Shown in pieces: positions 1 through 5,184 of a stretch of 5,184 bases of DNA. Made by a program: the position numbers and the translations under genes. The notes under the pieces were generated by a model. It saw nothing but the letters and a program-made list of their open reading frames with translations. It was not told the DNA's origin and ran no database searches. Source of the stretch: Pseudomonadota bacterium (GTDB lineage Bacteria > Pseudomonadota > Alphaproteobacteria > Rhizobiales > Devosiaceae); the NCBI GenBank assembly GCA_023387585.1, contig JAEWHZ010000131.1:1-5184 (forward strand). Direction: 5' to 3'. Within the stretch, counting starts at the first letter, position 1; each line of letters begins with the position of its first letter.

Positions 1-585
1 GTGGTCGGCGAAAGCGCCGTGGCTGCCGGCGTGCGGCGCATCGAGGCGGTGACCGGCCGCGCGGCGCGGCATCGGGGCAATGCCAATGTAGCGATCGTCA
101 ACGCGGCCGCCGGGCTGCTGCGTTCGGGGCCGCAGGATGTGCTCGAGCGCATCGGCGCGCTGCAGGAGCAGTTGAAGAAGTCGGAGCGGGCGCTGAGCGA
201 GGCGCGCCAGAAACTGGCCATGGGCGGCGGGACTAGCGAGCCGACGGGTGCTGACAGCGTCAACGGGGTCAGTTTCGTCGGCCGCGTGGTCGAGGGCCTG
301 CCGCCCCGGGAACTGCGCGGGCTGGTCGACCAGGCCAAGCAGCAGGTCGGCTCGGGGGTCGTGGCGATCGTCGGCATTTCCGAGGACGGCAAGGCCGGCA
401 TCGCCGTGGGTGTCACGGCGGACCTGACCGAAAGACTGTCGGCGGTCGAGCTGGTGCGGGCGGGCGCGGCGGCGCTGGGCGGGCAGGGCGGCGGCGGGCG
501 GCCGGACATGGCGCAGGCCGGCGGGCCCGATGCGGGCCAGGCGCAGGCGGCGGTGGCCGCGGTGAGGGCGGCTCTAAGTCTTTGA
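1..585 (+). CDS. alaS: Alanyl-tRNA synthetase, C-terminal part (5' end outside window)
   Basis: This is the C-terminal 194 residues of the cytoplasmic enzyme that charges tRNA-Ala with alanine. The frame is open from base 1 and the first GTG is an internal valine codon, not a start. The opening residues VGESAVAAGVRRIEAVTG are the conserved stretch that follows the zinc-binding CxxxH of the editing domain in AlaS, so that motif lies just upstream of the window. A charged, probably coiled-coil linker follows (about residues 44-75). The C-Ala/DHHA1 domain runs from about residue 88 to the end and includes the glycine-rich GGQGGGGRPDMAQAGGP segment typical of AlaS tails. Full-length AlaS is about 880 residues, so roughly 690 are missing. 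The end at ALSL and TGA 583-585 is in the expected place, so the gene looks intact here. It converges on the transporter gene downstream, 56 bp away. Family assignment is near certain. Confidence 0.97.
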   Translation: MVGESAVAAGVRRIEAVTGRAARHRGNANVAIVNAAAGLLRSGPQDVLERIGALQEQLKKSERALSEARQKLAMGGGTSEPTGADSVNGVSFVGRVVEGLPPRELRGLVDQAKQQVGSGVVAIVGISEDGKAGIAVGVTADLTERLSAVELVRAGAAALGGQGGGGRPDMAQAGGPDAGQAQAAVAAVRAALSL

Positions 586-591
586 TTTGTC

Positions 592-632
592 GCGTTTCCA
601 GCAAAAGTGGGAGCCACTTTTGCTGGAAACGC
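592..632. repeat. Perfect 19-bp inverted repeat (strong hairpin) between convergent genes
   Basis: The left arm 592-610 and right arm 614-632 are perfectly complementary over 19 bp, with the 3-nt loop GAG. The arm core reads GTTTCCAGCAAAAGTGG. It fills most of the 56-bp gap between the alaS stop (585) and the transporter stop (642-644), so either transcript would fold it at its 3' end. There is no T-run right after either arm, so it is not a classic intrinsic terminator. It more resembles the dispersed palindromic intergenic elements of rhizobial genomes, although that resemblance is from memory. A second small inverted repeat follows directly (CTCTGA 632-637, TCAGAG 642-647) and overlaps the transporter stop codon. 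The structure is seen directly. The role in 3'-end protection or termination is inference. Confidence 0.85.
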
Positions 633-641
633 TCTGAAAGC

Positions 642-1526
642 TCAGAGGCCCTGGCGGTAGAAGAAAATCCGCGGCTTCCAGCGGATTTCCAGCTTTTCCG
701 TCAACACGTTGGCGAGGCCGGCGGCGACGACGATCAGCAGGCCGAGGACCTCGAGCCAGCCCGGAATCTCGGCGAAGAAGGCGGCGCCGAGGACGATGGC
801 CCAGATCAGCTGGCTGTATTGCACGGGCGCGACGAGATTGGCGGGGGCGCGGCGGGCGGCGGCGATGATCAGCAGGCCGCCGCAGCCGCCGATCGAGCCG
901 ATGGCGACGAAGATCGCCATCTGCTCCCAGGTGGGCCAGATGAAGCCCGGCAACATCATGATGCCGTTGAACAAAACTGAATAGAACACCAGAACGCCGA
1001 CGATGGTGATGCGCTTTTCGTGCGGGGCGATGTGGCGCAGGATCGTGGTGGTCACGGCGCCGAAACAGGCGGTGGCGAAGGCGACGAGGTGGCCGAATTC
1101 GAGCTCGCGGAAGCCGGGACGCACCACCAGGAGCACGCCGAGAAAGCCAATGATCAGAAGCATCCAGCGCAATCCGTTCACCCGTTCCTTCAGGGTGAAA
1201 ACCGACAGGATGGTGACGAGGATCGGGGTGGTGAAGGTGATGGCGTAGACTTCGGCGAAGGGGATGTGGGTGAAGGCGTAGATGACGCAGGCGGTGCCGC
1301 CGATGGCGGTGGCGCAGCGGATGTGGATCAGGACCGGGTGGCGCATGTGGAACATGTGGCGCCAGCGCTCGCCGCGATTGGCGACGATGGCCGGAATGAT
1401 CGAGATGGCGGTGGTAAAAAACCCGACTTCAAAAGGACTTAGCTCGGGGCCAATAGCCTTGATCATCGCGTCGCCAACGGAAAAGCAGGCATAAGCAATG
1501 AAGGCGAGGATCACGCCGGTCGGCAT
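642..1526 (-). CDS. EamA/DMT-family transporter, ten predicted membrane helices
   Basis: This is a 294-residue inner-membrane protein of the drug/metabolite transporter superfamily. It shows ten hydrophobic segments at about residues 4-23, 33-50, 69-86, 93-111, 119-136, 146-163, 174-192, 203-223, 232-252 and 257-276, which is the normal two-repeat EamA layout and length. The second repeat carries the typical PVQYSQLIWAI...FFAEIPG segment (234-256), and the first has the matching TFTTPILVTILSVFTLKER (97-115). The family exports or imports small metabolites, and the substrate cannot be read from this sequence. The ATG at 1524-1526 is the first possible in-frame start, because an in-frame TAG lies about 36 bases upstream. 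The Shine-Dalgarno match before it is poor. The gene is transcribed alone, divergent from the PRC-barrel gene (205-bp shared gap) and convergent with alaS. The family call is firm and the function is open. Confidence 0.92.
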   Translation of the reverse strand: MPTGVILAFIAYACFSVGDAMIKAIGPELSPFEVGFFTTAISIIPAIVANRGERWRHMFHMRHPVLIHIRCATAIGGTACVIYAFTHIPFAEVYAITFTTPILVTILSVFTLKERVNGLRWMLLIIGFLGVLLVVRPGFRELEFGHLVAFATACFGAVTTTILRHIAPHEKRITIVGVLVFYSVLFNGIMMLPGFIWPTWEQMAIFVAIGSIGGCGGLLIIAAARRAPANLVAPVQYSQLIWAIVLGAAFFAEIPGWLEVLGLLIVVAAGLANVLTEKLEIRWKPRIFFYRQGL

Positions 1527-1617
1527 AATTATGTCCGGAAACGAGGCAGGTTTACCGATCTACCATACAAACCGCGCGGCGCAAGCAGGGTAATTTGCCG
1601 TACTTTCGCCATGTTGA

Positions 1618-1646
1618 TGAACGGAACATGAACGGGTTCTGAACGG
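1618..1646. repeat. Three TGAACGG direct repeats at exact 11-bp spacing
   Basis: TGAACGG occurs at 1618-1624, 1629-1635 and 1640-1646, one copy per 11 bp. The array lies in the 205-bp gap between the divergent transporter and PRC-barrel genes, about 90 bp from each start codon. Repeats phased at about one helical turn place identical bases on the same DNA face, as in operators bound cooperatively by a regulator. The repeat is seen directly. A regulatory role is inference, and no known regulator site is recognised. Confidence 0.5.
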
Positions 1647-1666
1647 CAATCGTGATCGCGACGGCC

Positions 1667-1692
1667 GGAACGTTGCGGGGGGCGGGAGGATT
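1667..1692 (+). promoter_or_regulatory. Weak candidate EcfG-type (general stress) promoter for the PRC-barrel gene
   Basis: GGAAC at 1667-1671 is followed 17 bases later by GATT (1689-1692). The alphaproteobacterial general-stress sigma factor EcfG uses GGAAC, 16-18 bases, CGTT. The -35 part matches and the -10 part matches in only two of four bases. Position is favourable: transcription would start near 1700, about 20 bases before the ribosome binding site. PRC-barrel genes are often stress induced in this class. Treat as tentative. Confidence 0.25.
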
Positions 1693-1731
1693 GGTCGGGT
1701 CCAGGCAAAATTCCAGACCAAGGAGGCCATC

Positions 1732-2028
1732 ATGGACCATTCCAACCATATCCGCCTGTCGCAGACCGAACTGACCCCGGCGATGATCGAGGGCGCGACG
1801 GTCTACGGCGCCGACGACCACAAGGTCGGCAAGGTCGACCACGTCCACGGGACCGGCGGACAGGAAACGGCGATCATAGATGTCGGCGGTTTCCTCGGCA
1901 TCGGCGCCAAGCCGGTGGCGGTGCCGATCAGCGAACTCGAATTCATGCGCGACGAGGACGGCGAGGTGCATGCCGTGACCTCGTGGACCAAGGATTCGCT
2001 GAAGGCGATGCCGGAGCATCATCACTAG
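1732..2028 (+). CDS. Small PRC-barrel domain protein
   Basis: This 98-residue soluble protein is almost wholly a PRC-barrel, the small beta-barrel fold first named from the photosynthetic reaction centre H subunit and the ribosome maturation factor RimM. The domain covers about residues 18-85. Its signature parts are IEGATVYGADDHKVGKVD (20-37), AIIDVGGFLGIGAKPVAVP (47-65) and ISELEF (66-71). There is no signal peptide or membrane segment, so it should be cytoplasmic. Stand-alone PRC-barrel proteins in alphaproteobacteria are often stress-associated, but no reaction is known for this type. It has nine histidines, including HHH at the C-terminus and VDHVHG (35-40), so metal binding is conceivable but unproven. 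The ATG start is secure: AAGGAGG at 1720-1726 lies 5 bases before it. The gene is monocistronic, followed by a terminator at 2101-2140. The strong ribosome binding site suggests high expression. Confidence 0.93.
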   Translation: MDHSNHIRLSQTELTPAMIEGATVYGADDHKVGKVDHVHGTGGQETAIIDVGGFLGIGAKPVAVPISELEFMRDEDGEVHAVTSWTKDSLKAMPEHHH

Positions 2029-2034
2029 GGCATT

Positions 2035-2061
2035 TCTTGTTCTGATTGAATCAGAACAAGA
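2035..2061. repeat. 12-bp inverted repeat, probable dispersed intergenic element
   Basis: Arms TCTTGTTCTGAT (2035-2046) and ATCAGAACAAGA (2050-2061) are perfectly complementary around the 3-nt centre TGA. It begins 7 bases after the PRC-barrel stop codon. It has no T-run, and the real terminator is further on. The sequence, including the AGAGCTCTGA that follows, resembles short palindromes I recall as scattered through rhizobial genomes, but copy number cannot be seen from one window. Confidence 0.7.
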
Positions 2062-2071
2062 GCTCTGAGTA

Positions 2072-2086
2072 TCCCGCGGCGCGGGA
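2072..2086. repeat. Small GC hairpin in the post-PRC gap
   Basis: TCCCGC (2072-2077) pairs with GCGGGA (2081-2086) over a GGC loop. It is the middle of three consecutive hairpins between the PRC-barrel stop and 2140. Alone it could be chance in GC-rich DNA; its position between two longer palindromes is the reason to list it. Confidence 0.4.
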
Positions 2087-2100
2087 CGCTAACCATATCG

Positions 2101-2140
2101 AGCGGTTTCGGCCCCCGGCAGGGACCGGAACCGCTTTTTT
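2101..2140 (+). terminator. Intrinsic (Rho-independent) terminator after the PRC-barrel gene
   Basis: AGCGGTTTCGG (2101-2111) pairs with CCGGAACCGCT (2125-2135) to give an 11-bp stem with one G-T wobble. The loop can pair further (CCC with GGG). The stem ends in a run of six T (2135-2140). This is a standard terminator 73 bases past the PRC-barrel stop, and it isolates that gene from the acyltransferase downstream. Confidence 0.85.
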
Positions 2141-2180
2141 CATTGCTTAAAATTGCGGCTTTGGGCTGGGTGTCAGGGGT

Positions 2181-2197
2181 CAATCGCCGATTGGAGG
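2181..2197 (+). promoter_or_regulatory. Ribosome binding site of the acyltransferase gene, overlapped by a short palindrome
   Basis: GGAGG at 2193-2197 is the only good Shine-Dalgarno match before the GTG at 2208, with a rather long 10-base spacer. The palindrome CAATCG-C-CGATTG (2181-2193) runs directly into it. It could be an operator half-pair or a weak RNA hairpin touching the ribosome site. No such role is known for this sequence. Confidence 0.4.
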
Positions 2198-2207
2198 CAG
2201 TGGGGCC

Positions 2208-3380
2208 GTGGGGAGCCGGGCGGCACAACGCTACGAGACAGGGCTGATCGTCGAGGCGGGGGCGGTCGTCGCGCTGGCGGATGAATGGCGCGCGCTCGAG
2301 CGGCGCAGCGGCAGCGGCTGGAATTTCTATCAGCGCGCGGACTGGTGCCTGACGGCGCTCGAGCGGCTGGAGCCGGGCGCAAGCCTGCATGTGGTGATGG
2401 CACGGCATGAGGGCGAGTTGGTCGGGGTGTGGCCGCTGATGCTCGCCGGCGGGTTCTGGCTGCGCCGGCTGGCGCCGATCGGCGGACCGCTGGTGCAATA
2501 TGCCGATGCACTGACCGATGAAGCCCATGACGGCGACGCGCTGGCCGATGCGCTGGTGGATGCGGCCCTGGCGGAACCGCGCTGGGACGTCGCCACCTTC
2601 GCCTCCGTGCCGCGCAGCCGGCCGCTGGCGCGGGCGCTGACGCGGCGGCTGGGCCGGAGCACCGCCGTTTCGGCGTCGAGCTTCCAGCTCGATCTGAGCG
2701 GGTTCGAAACACCGGAAAGCTATTTCGCCTCGCTGGGCAGATTGCAGAAGCGCAACCGCAACCGGCGGCGCAACCATCTGGCGCGACTCGGGGAGCTGAG
2801 CTTCGAGGTGGTGTGGGGCGGAGAGGAGGGGTTTGCGCCGCTGGTGGCGCAGGCGGTGGCGTTCAAGCGCGAATGGCTGGTCGATTCGCGCCGGCTGTCG
2901 GTGGGGCTGTCGGCGAAGGGGGTCGAAGCTTTTCTCGGCGCGCTGGGCGGGGACGCGGCGGCACGCGAGGGCGCCATGGTCTCGGTGCTGCGGCTCGACG
3001 GCGAGCCGATCGCCATCGAGCTCGGCTTTCTGGCGCAGGGGCACTATCACGCCTATCTCGGCGCGTTCGACCCGGCGCTCGCGGCGCATTCGCCGGGCAA
3101 GGTGCAGATGGACATGACCGTGGGCTGGCTGATCGAGGCCGGCGCGCGCTGCTACGATTTGTTGGCCAATGAGGCCGAATACAAGCAGGCCTGGACCAAC
3201 CGGGAGCAGGCACTGGTTTCGACGCACCACCCCTATACGCTGGCCGGGCATGTCTACGCCCGTGCCTGGCTGAACCGGCTGCGGCCGGCGCTGAAATCGT
3301 TCTATGGCAGGATGCCGGAAATGGCGCGGCGGGTGATGGGGCTGGGCCAGGGGCTCGGGTGTCTGCTGCTATACGTATAG
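2208..3380 (+). CDS. GNAT-fold acyltransferase of the BioF2/CelD-like group (surface polysaccharide type)
   Basis: This 390-residue soluble protein has the layout of the BioF2-like acetyltransferase group (Acetyltransf_6), which includes CelD/BcsL-like proteins often found in polysaccharide clusters. The N-terminal half has NFYQRADWCLTAL (39-51) and VVMARHEGELVGVWPL (62-77), with RLAPIGGPLVQYAD after it (87-100). A basic patch KRNRNRRRNH (181-190) starts the C-terminal half. The most typical part is SPGKVQMDM (295-303) followed by CYDLLANEAEYKQAWT (315-330), the acyl-donor-binding region of this FemAB-related fold. Such proteins are thought to acylate sugars or related precursors. The donor and acceptor here are unknown. 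The start is GTG, with GGAGG 10 bases upstream; no better in-frame start is visible. It lies 178 bp before the flippase gene on the same strand, which fits a joint role in surface polymer synthesis. There is no terminator between them. Family call good, substrate unknown. Confidence 0.85.
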   Translation: MGSRAAQRYETGLIVEAGAVVALADEWRALERRSGSGWNFYQRADWCLTALERLEPGASLHVVMARHEGELVGVWPLMLAGGFWLRRLAPIGGPLVQYADALTDEAHDGDALADALVDAALAEPRWDVATFASVPRSRPLARALTRRLGRSTAVSASSFQLDLSGFETPESYFASLGRLQKRNRNRRRNHLARLGELSFEVVWGGEEGFAPLVAQAVAFKREWLVDSRRLSVGLSAKGVEAFLGALGGDAAAREGAMVSVLRLDGEPIAIELGFLAQGHYHAYLGAFDPALAAHSPGKVQMDMTVGWLIEAGARCYDLLANEAEYKQAWTNREQALVSTHHPYTLAGHVYARAWLNRLRPALKSFYGRMPEMARRVMGLGQGLGCLLLYV

Positions 3381-3545
3381 GGCGGCGTACCCGTGCCTAA
3401 GCGAAAGCTCCCTTTATCAATGGGTTAGGGTAAATGAAGGTCCGAGCCCTGCGGGGATGACCCATGGGGGATTTGGAAACCAAGCCCGGGCAAGATTGGC
3501 GGATGAACCGCCGTTTCCAGACCATAGCGCATTCGTGCGGCCGCC

Positions 3546-3551
3546 AAAGGG
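3546..3551 (+). promoter_or_regulatory. Ribosome binding site favouring GTG 3559 as the flippase start
   Basis: AAAGGG lies 7 bases before the GTG at 3559-3561, a normal spacing. The longer alternative, ATG 3457, has only a G-run directly against it. The 34 extra residues it would add are proline-rich and hydrophilic, unlike a flippase N-terminus. This supports 3559 as the start but does not prove it. Confidence 0.5.
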
Positions 3552-3558
3552 CGAGGCC

Positions 3559-4851
3559 GTGAGCACGTCCGGCCGCAGCGGCGCGCTCGACGCCATTGTC
3601 GCCTTCGGCATCCGCGTGGCCAGCGCCGGGCTGGTGTTCGGCATGCAGGTGCTGCTGGCGCGGCTGATGGCGCTGGACGACTATGGCAACTACGTCACGC
3701 TGTGGACCTGGCTGATCGCGCTGGGCAGTTTCGGGGCGCTGGGCTTCGCGGAATCGGCGGTGCGCTTCCTGCCGCGCTATGCGCAGCGCGGGCGCGGGGC
3801 GGCGGTGGATGCGTTCTGGCGGCTGGGGCTCGCGGCGGCGGTGGGCTCGTCGGTGGTGCTGGCGGGGCTGGCGGCGCTGGTGGCACTCGCCATCCCGATG
3901 GATGCGACGGGGCGGGCGCTGGTGCTGTTCGTGTGCCTCGGCTTTCCGTTCCTGGCGCTCGAGCATTATCTCGAAGGGGTGGCGCGCAGCTTCGGCTGGT
4001 TCCGGCTGACCACGGTGCCGGTCTACATCTTGCGCCCGCTGCTGATCGGGCTGGCGGCACTCGCGGTGTTCGCGCTGCGGGGCGAGCTGGGGTTCGCGAC
4101 GGTCGGGCTGATCGTGATTCTGTGCCAGGCGCTGGTGACGATCGGCGTGGCGCTGGCGCTGGCCTGGCGGCTGCGCGGCATGCGCGCCGGCGGGCGGGTG
4201 AAGCTGGCGCGGCGCGGAAGATTCTGGCTGATCGCCTCGCTGCCGCTGCTGCTGATCTCGGGGCTCGAGGACCTGATGACCAACACCGACGTGCTGGTGG
4301 TGGCGCTGCTGCTCGATGCCGAGCAGGTGGCGGTGTATTTCGCGGCGGCGCGCACGCTGGCGCTGGCCAATTTCGTCTATTACGCGATGTACCTGGTGTC
4401 CGGGCGCGGTTTCGCGCTGGCGCTGGTCGATGTCGACAAGACGGCGCTGCAGCGCAGCGTTCGCGAATCGAGCCGGCTGACCTTCTGGTCGACGGCGGGC
4501 GCGCTGGCGGTGACGCTGGCGGTGGCGCCGCTGCTGCTGGCGCTGTTCGGCGCCGCCTTCGGGGCGGGCTATCCGCTGATGTTCATCCTGGCGGCGGGGC
4601 TTTTGGCGCGCGCGGTGGCGGGGCAGGCCAACGAGGTGCTGATCGTTTCCGGACGGCAGCGCGAATGCATCGCCATCGCGGCGGGGGCGTTCGCGTTCAA
4701 TCTATTCGCCACCGTGACGCTGACGCTGGCGCTGGGGCTGTTCGGGGCGGCGCTGGGCACGGCGCTGGCGCTGGCGGCGCGGGCGGTGGCCTATATCGTG
4801 GTGGTGCGGCGCGAGCTGGGGATTTCAGTGGCGGCGTTCGGGCGGGGGTGA
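3559..4851 (+). CDS. Polysaccharide/lipid-linked oligosaccharide flippase-type membrane protein (Wzx-like)
   Basis: From GTG 3559 this is a 430-residue, very hydrophobic protein with about 12-14 membrane helices. Clear ones lie near residues 12-34, 45-65, 88-112, 118-138, 153-174, 180-203, 222-240, 264-287, 308-331, 336-354, 368-393 and 395-416. The pattern matches the polysaccharide biosynthesis/MVF (MOP) superfamily. The N-terminal stretch VASAGLVFGMQVLLARLMALDD (20-41), followed by YGNYVTLWTW, is typical of these proteins, as is TNTDVLVVALLL...EQVAVYFAAAR (241-265). Members flip lipid-linked sugar repeat units from the inner to the outer face of the inner membrane for O-antigen, capsule or exopolysaccharide. 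The cargo cannot be told. An ATG at 3457 would give 464 residues and may appear in automatic annotation. The acyltransferase precedes it by 178 bp and a bidirectional terminator follows. No frameshift or truncation is seen. Confidence 0.88.
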   Translation: MSTSGRSGALDAIVAFGIRVASAGLVFGMQVLLARLMALDDYGNYVTLWTWLIALGSFGALGFAESAVRFLPRYAQRGRGAAVDAFWRLGLAAAVGSSVVLAGLAALVALAIPMDATGRALVLFVCLGFPFLALEHYLEGVARSFGWFRLTTVPVYILRPLLIGLAALAVFALRGELGFATVGLIVILCQALVTIGVALALAWRLRGMRAGGRVKLARRGRFWLIASLPLLLISGLEDLMTNTDVLVVALLLDAEQVAVYFAAARTLALANFVYYAMYLVSGRGFALALVDVDKTALQRSVRESSRLTFWSTAGALAVTLAVAPLLLALFGAAFGAGYPLMFILAAGLLARAVAGQANEVLIVSGRQRECIAIAAGAFAFNLFATVTLTLALGLFGAALGTALALAARAVAYIVVVRRELGISVAAFGRG

Positions 4852-4913
4852 GGGAGCAAGCAACGCGGTGACAGTTCGGTGTGTTCGTGCCTTCGGGGAT
4901 GAGCTGCAAAGAA

Positions 4914-4939
4914 AAAAGCCCGGCTGGTGCCGGGCTTTT
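4914..4939. terminator. Bidirectional intrinsic terminator between flippase gene and icd
   Basis: AAAAGCCCGG (4914-4923) pairs perfectly with CCGGGCTTTT (4930-4939) over the loop CTGGTG. The A-run on the left and T-run on the right mean both strands end the GC stem in U residues. It lies 62 bases past the flippase stop and 27 bases past the icd stop on the other strand, so it can serve both convergent genes. Confidence 0.9.
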
Positions 4940-4966
4940 CGTTTGCGTTGCCCCGAGGGCAAAAGA

Positions 4967-5184
4967 TCAGGCCATGGCCTTTTGCAGATTGTGGTCGATG
5001 GCGTCGAGGAAGCCGATGGTGGTGAGCCAGGGCTGGTCGGGGCCGACGAGGAGCGAGAGGTCCTTGGTCATCTTGCCTTCCTCGATGGTGGCGATGGTGA
5101 CCTTTTCGAGGGTGTCGGCGAATTTCGCCAGCTCGGCATTGTCGTCGAGCTTGGCGCGGTGGGCGAGGCCGCGGGTCCAGGCGA
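4967..5184 (-). CDS. icd: NADP-dependent isocitrate dehydrogenase, C-terminal part (5' end outside window)
   Basis: This is the last 71 residues of the TCA-cycle enzyme that oxidises isocitrate to 2-oxoglutarate and CO2 with NADP+. Read on the minus strand, the fragment begins AWTRGLAHRAKLDDNAEL and continues through LEKVTIATIEEGKMTKDL (25-42) to SLLVGPDQPWLTTIGFLD (43-60), ending NLQKAMA before the TGA at 4967-4969. These are hallmark C-terminal sequences of the homodimeric, roughly 404-residue (eukaryote-like) NADP-Icd used by alphaproteobacteria. The two leftover bases at 5183-5184 fit the TTC (Phe) expected before AWTRGL. About 330 residues, including the catalytic and most substrate-binding residues, are outside the window. 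The gene converges on the flippase gene across a shared terminator. Identification is confident although no start codon is present. Confidence 0.95.
   Translation of the reverse strand, partial: AWTRGLAHRAKLDDNAELAKFADTLEKVTIATIEEGKMTKDLSLLVGPDQPWLTTIGFLDAIDHNLQKAMA

Noticed and set aside
582..1442. Plus-strand open frames opposite the transporter gene
   Set aside because: They read as acidic or arginine-rich low-complexity sequence without family features; the minus strand encodes a coherent ten-helix protein.
1552..2025. Minus-strand 157-codon frame across the divergent gap and PRC-barrel gene
   Set aside because: It is opposite a clear PRC-barrel gene with a strong ribosome site, and its translation has no recognisable domain.
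2388..2420. Basic patch and repeats in the acyltransferase considered as signs of fusion or a DNA-binding segment
   Set aside because: The arginine-rich KRNRNRRRNH segment is in the usual place for this family, where a basic stretch precedes the second GNAT half; nothing suggests a separate domain.
2025..3251. Long open frame (408 codons) on the minus strand opposite the acyltransferase gene
   Set aside because: The translation is arginine-, proline- and alanine-rich with no recognisable domain. This is the usual antisense shadow of a GC-rich gene, and the plus-strand protein has clear family motifs.
3369..3380. 12-bp perfect palindrome CTATACGTATAG covering the acyltransferase stop codon
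   Set aside because: A palindrome of this length is expected about once by chance in a window of this size, and nothing else supports a function.
3413..3433. Possible CtrA-like site (TTAT, 7 bases, TTAG) in the gap before the flippase gene
   Set aside because: The consensus is TTAA-N7-TTAA, and both half-sites are imperfect; too weak to call a cell-cycle regulator site.
3702..4871. 389-codon plus-strand open frame overlapping the flippase gene
   Set aside because: The product is almost entirely Gly, Ala and Arg. It is the shifted-frame shadow of the flippase coding sequence.

Overview
The window is GC-rich, densely coding DNA with strong G/C third-position bias. It looks like an alphaproteobacterial chromosome, most likely Hyphomicrobiales (Rhizobiales). 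This rests on the closeness of the AlaS and Icd ends to alphaproteobacterial versions, on an alaS...icd neighbourhood that I recall (unverified) from rhizobia, and on intergenic hairpin repeats of a kind common in that order. A Devosia-like genus is a guess only. Both ends of the window cut through housekeeping genes.

Layout. 1-585 (+): C-terminal end of alanyl-tRNA synthetase. 586-641: short convergent gap holding a perfect 19-bp hairpin. 642-1526 (-): ten-helix EamA/DMT-family transporter. 1527-1731: divergent gap with three TGAACGG copies at exact 11-bp steps and a weak candidate stress-sigma promoter. 1732-2028 (+): small PRC-barrel protein with a very good ribosome binding site. 2029-2207: hairpin-rich gap (repeat-like inverted repeat, small GC hairpin, intrinsic terminator) leading to the next gene. 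2208-3380 (+): BioF2/CelD-like GNAT-fold acyltransferase. 3381-3558: gap without a confident signal. 3559-4851 (+): polysaccharide flippase-type membrane protein, with an alternative start at 3457. 4914-4939: bidirectional terminator. 4967-5184 (-): C-terminal end of NADP-isocitrate dehydrogenase, with no start inside the window.

How the genes relate. alaS and icd are core genes. The four genes between them look like an accessory insert of separate units rather than one pathway. The last two, acyltransferase then flippase, are co-directional and plausibly serve the same cell-surface or exopolysaccharide process, but no glycosyltransferase or polymerase is visible here, so the polymer cannot be named. 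I see no phage, IS, CRISPR, toxin-antitoxin or defence module. The points most worth a second look are the intergenic DNA elements: the 19-bp hairpin, the hairpin cluster after the PRC gene, and the 11-bp phased TGAACGG triplet. No clearly new biological system is visible.
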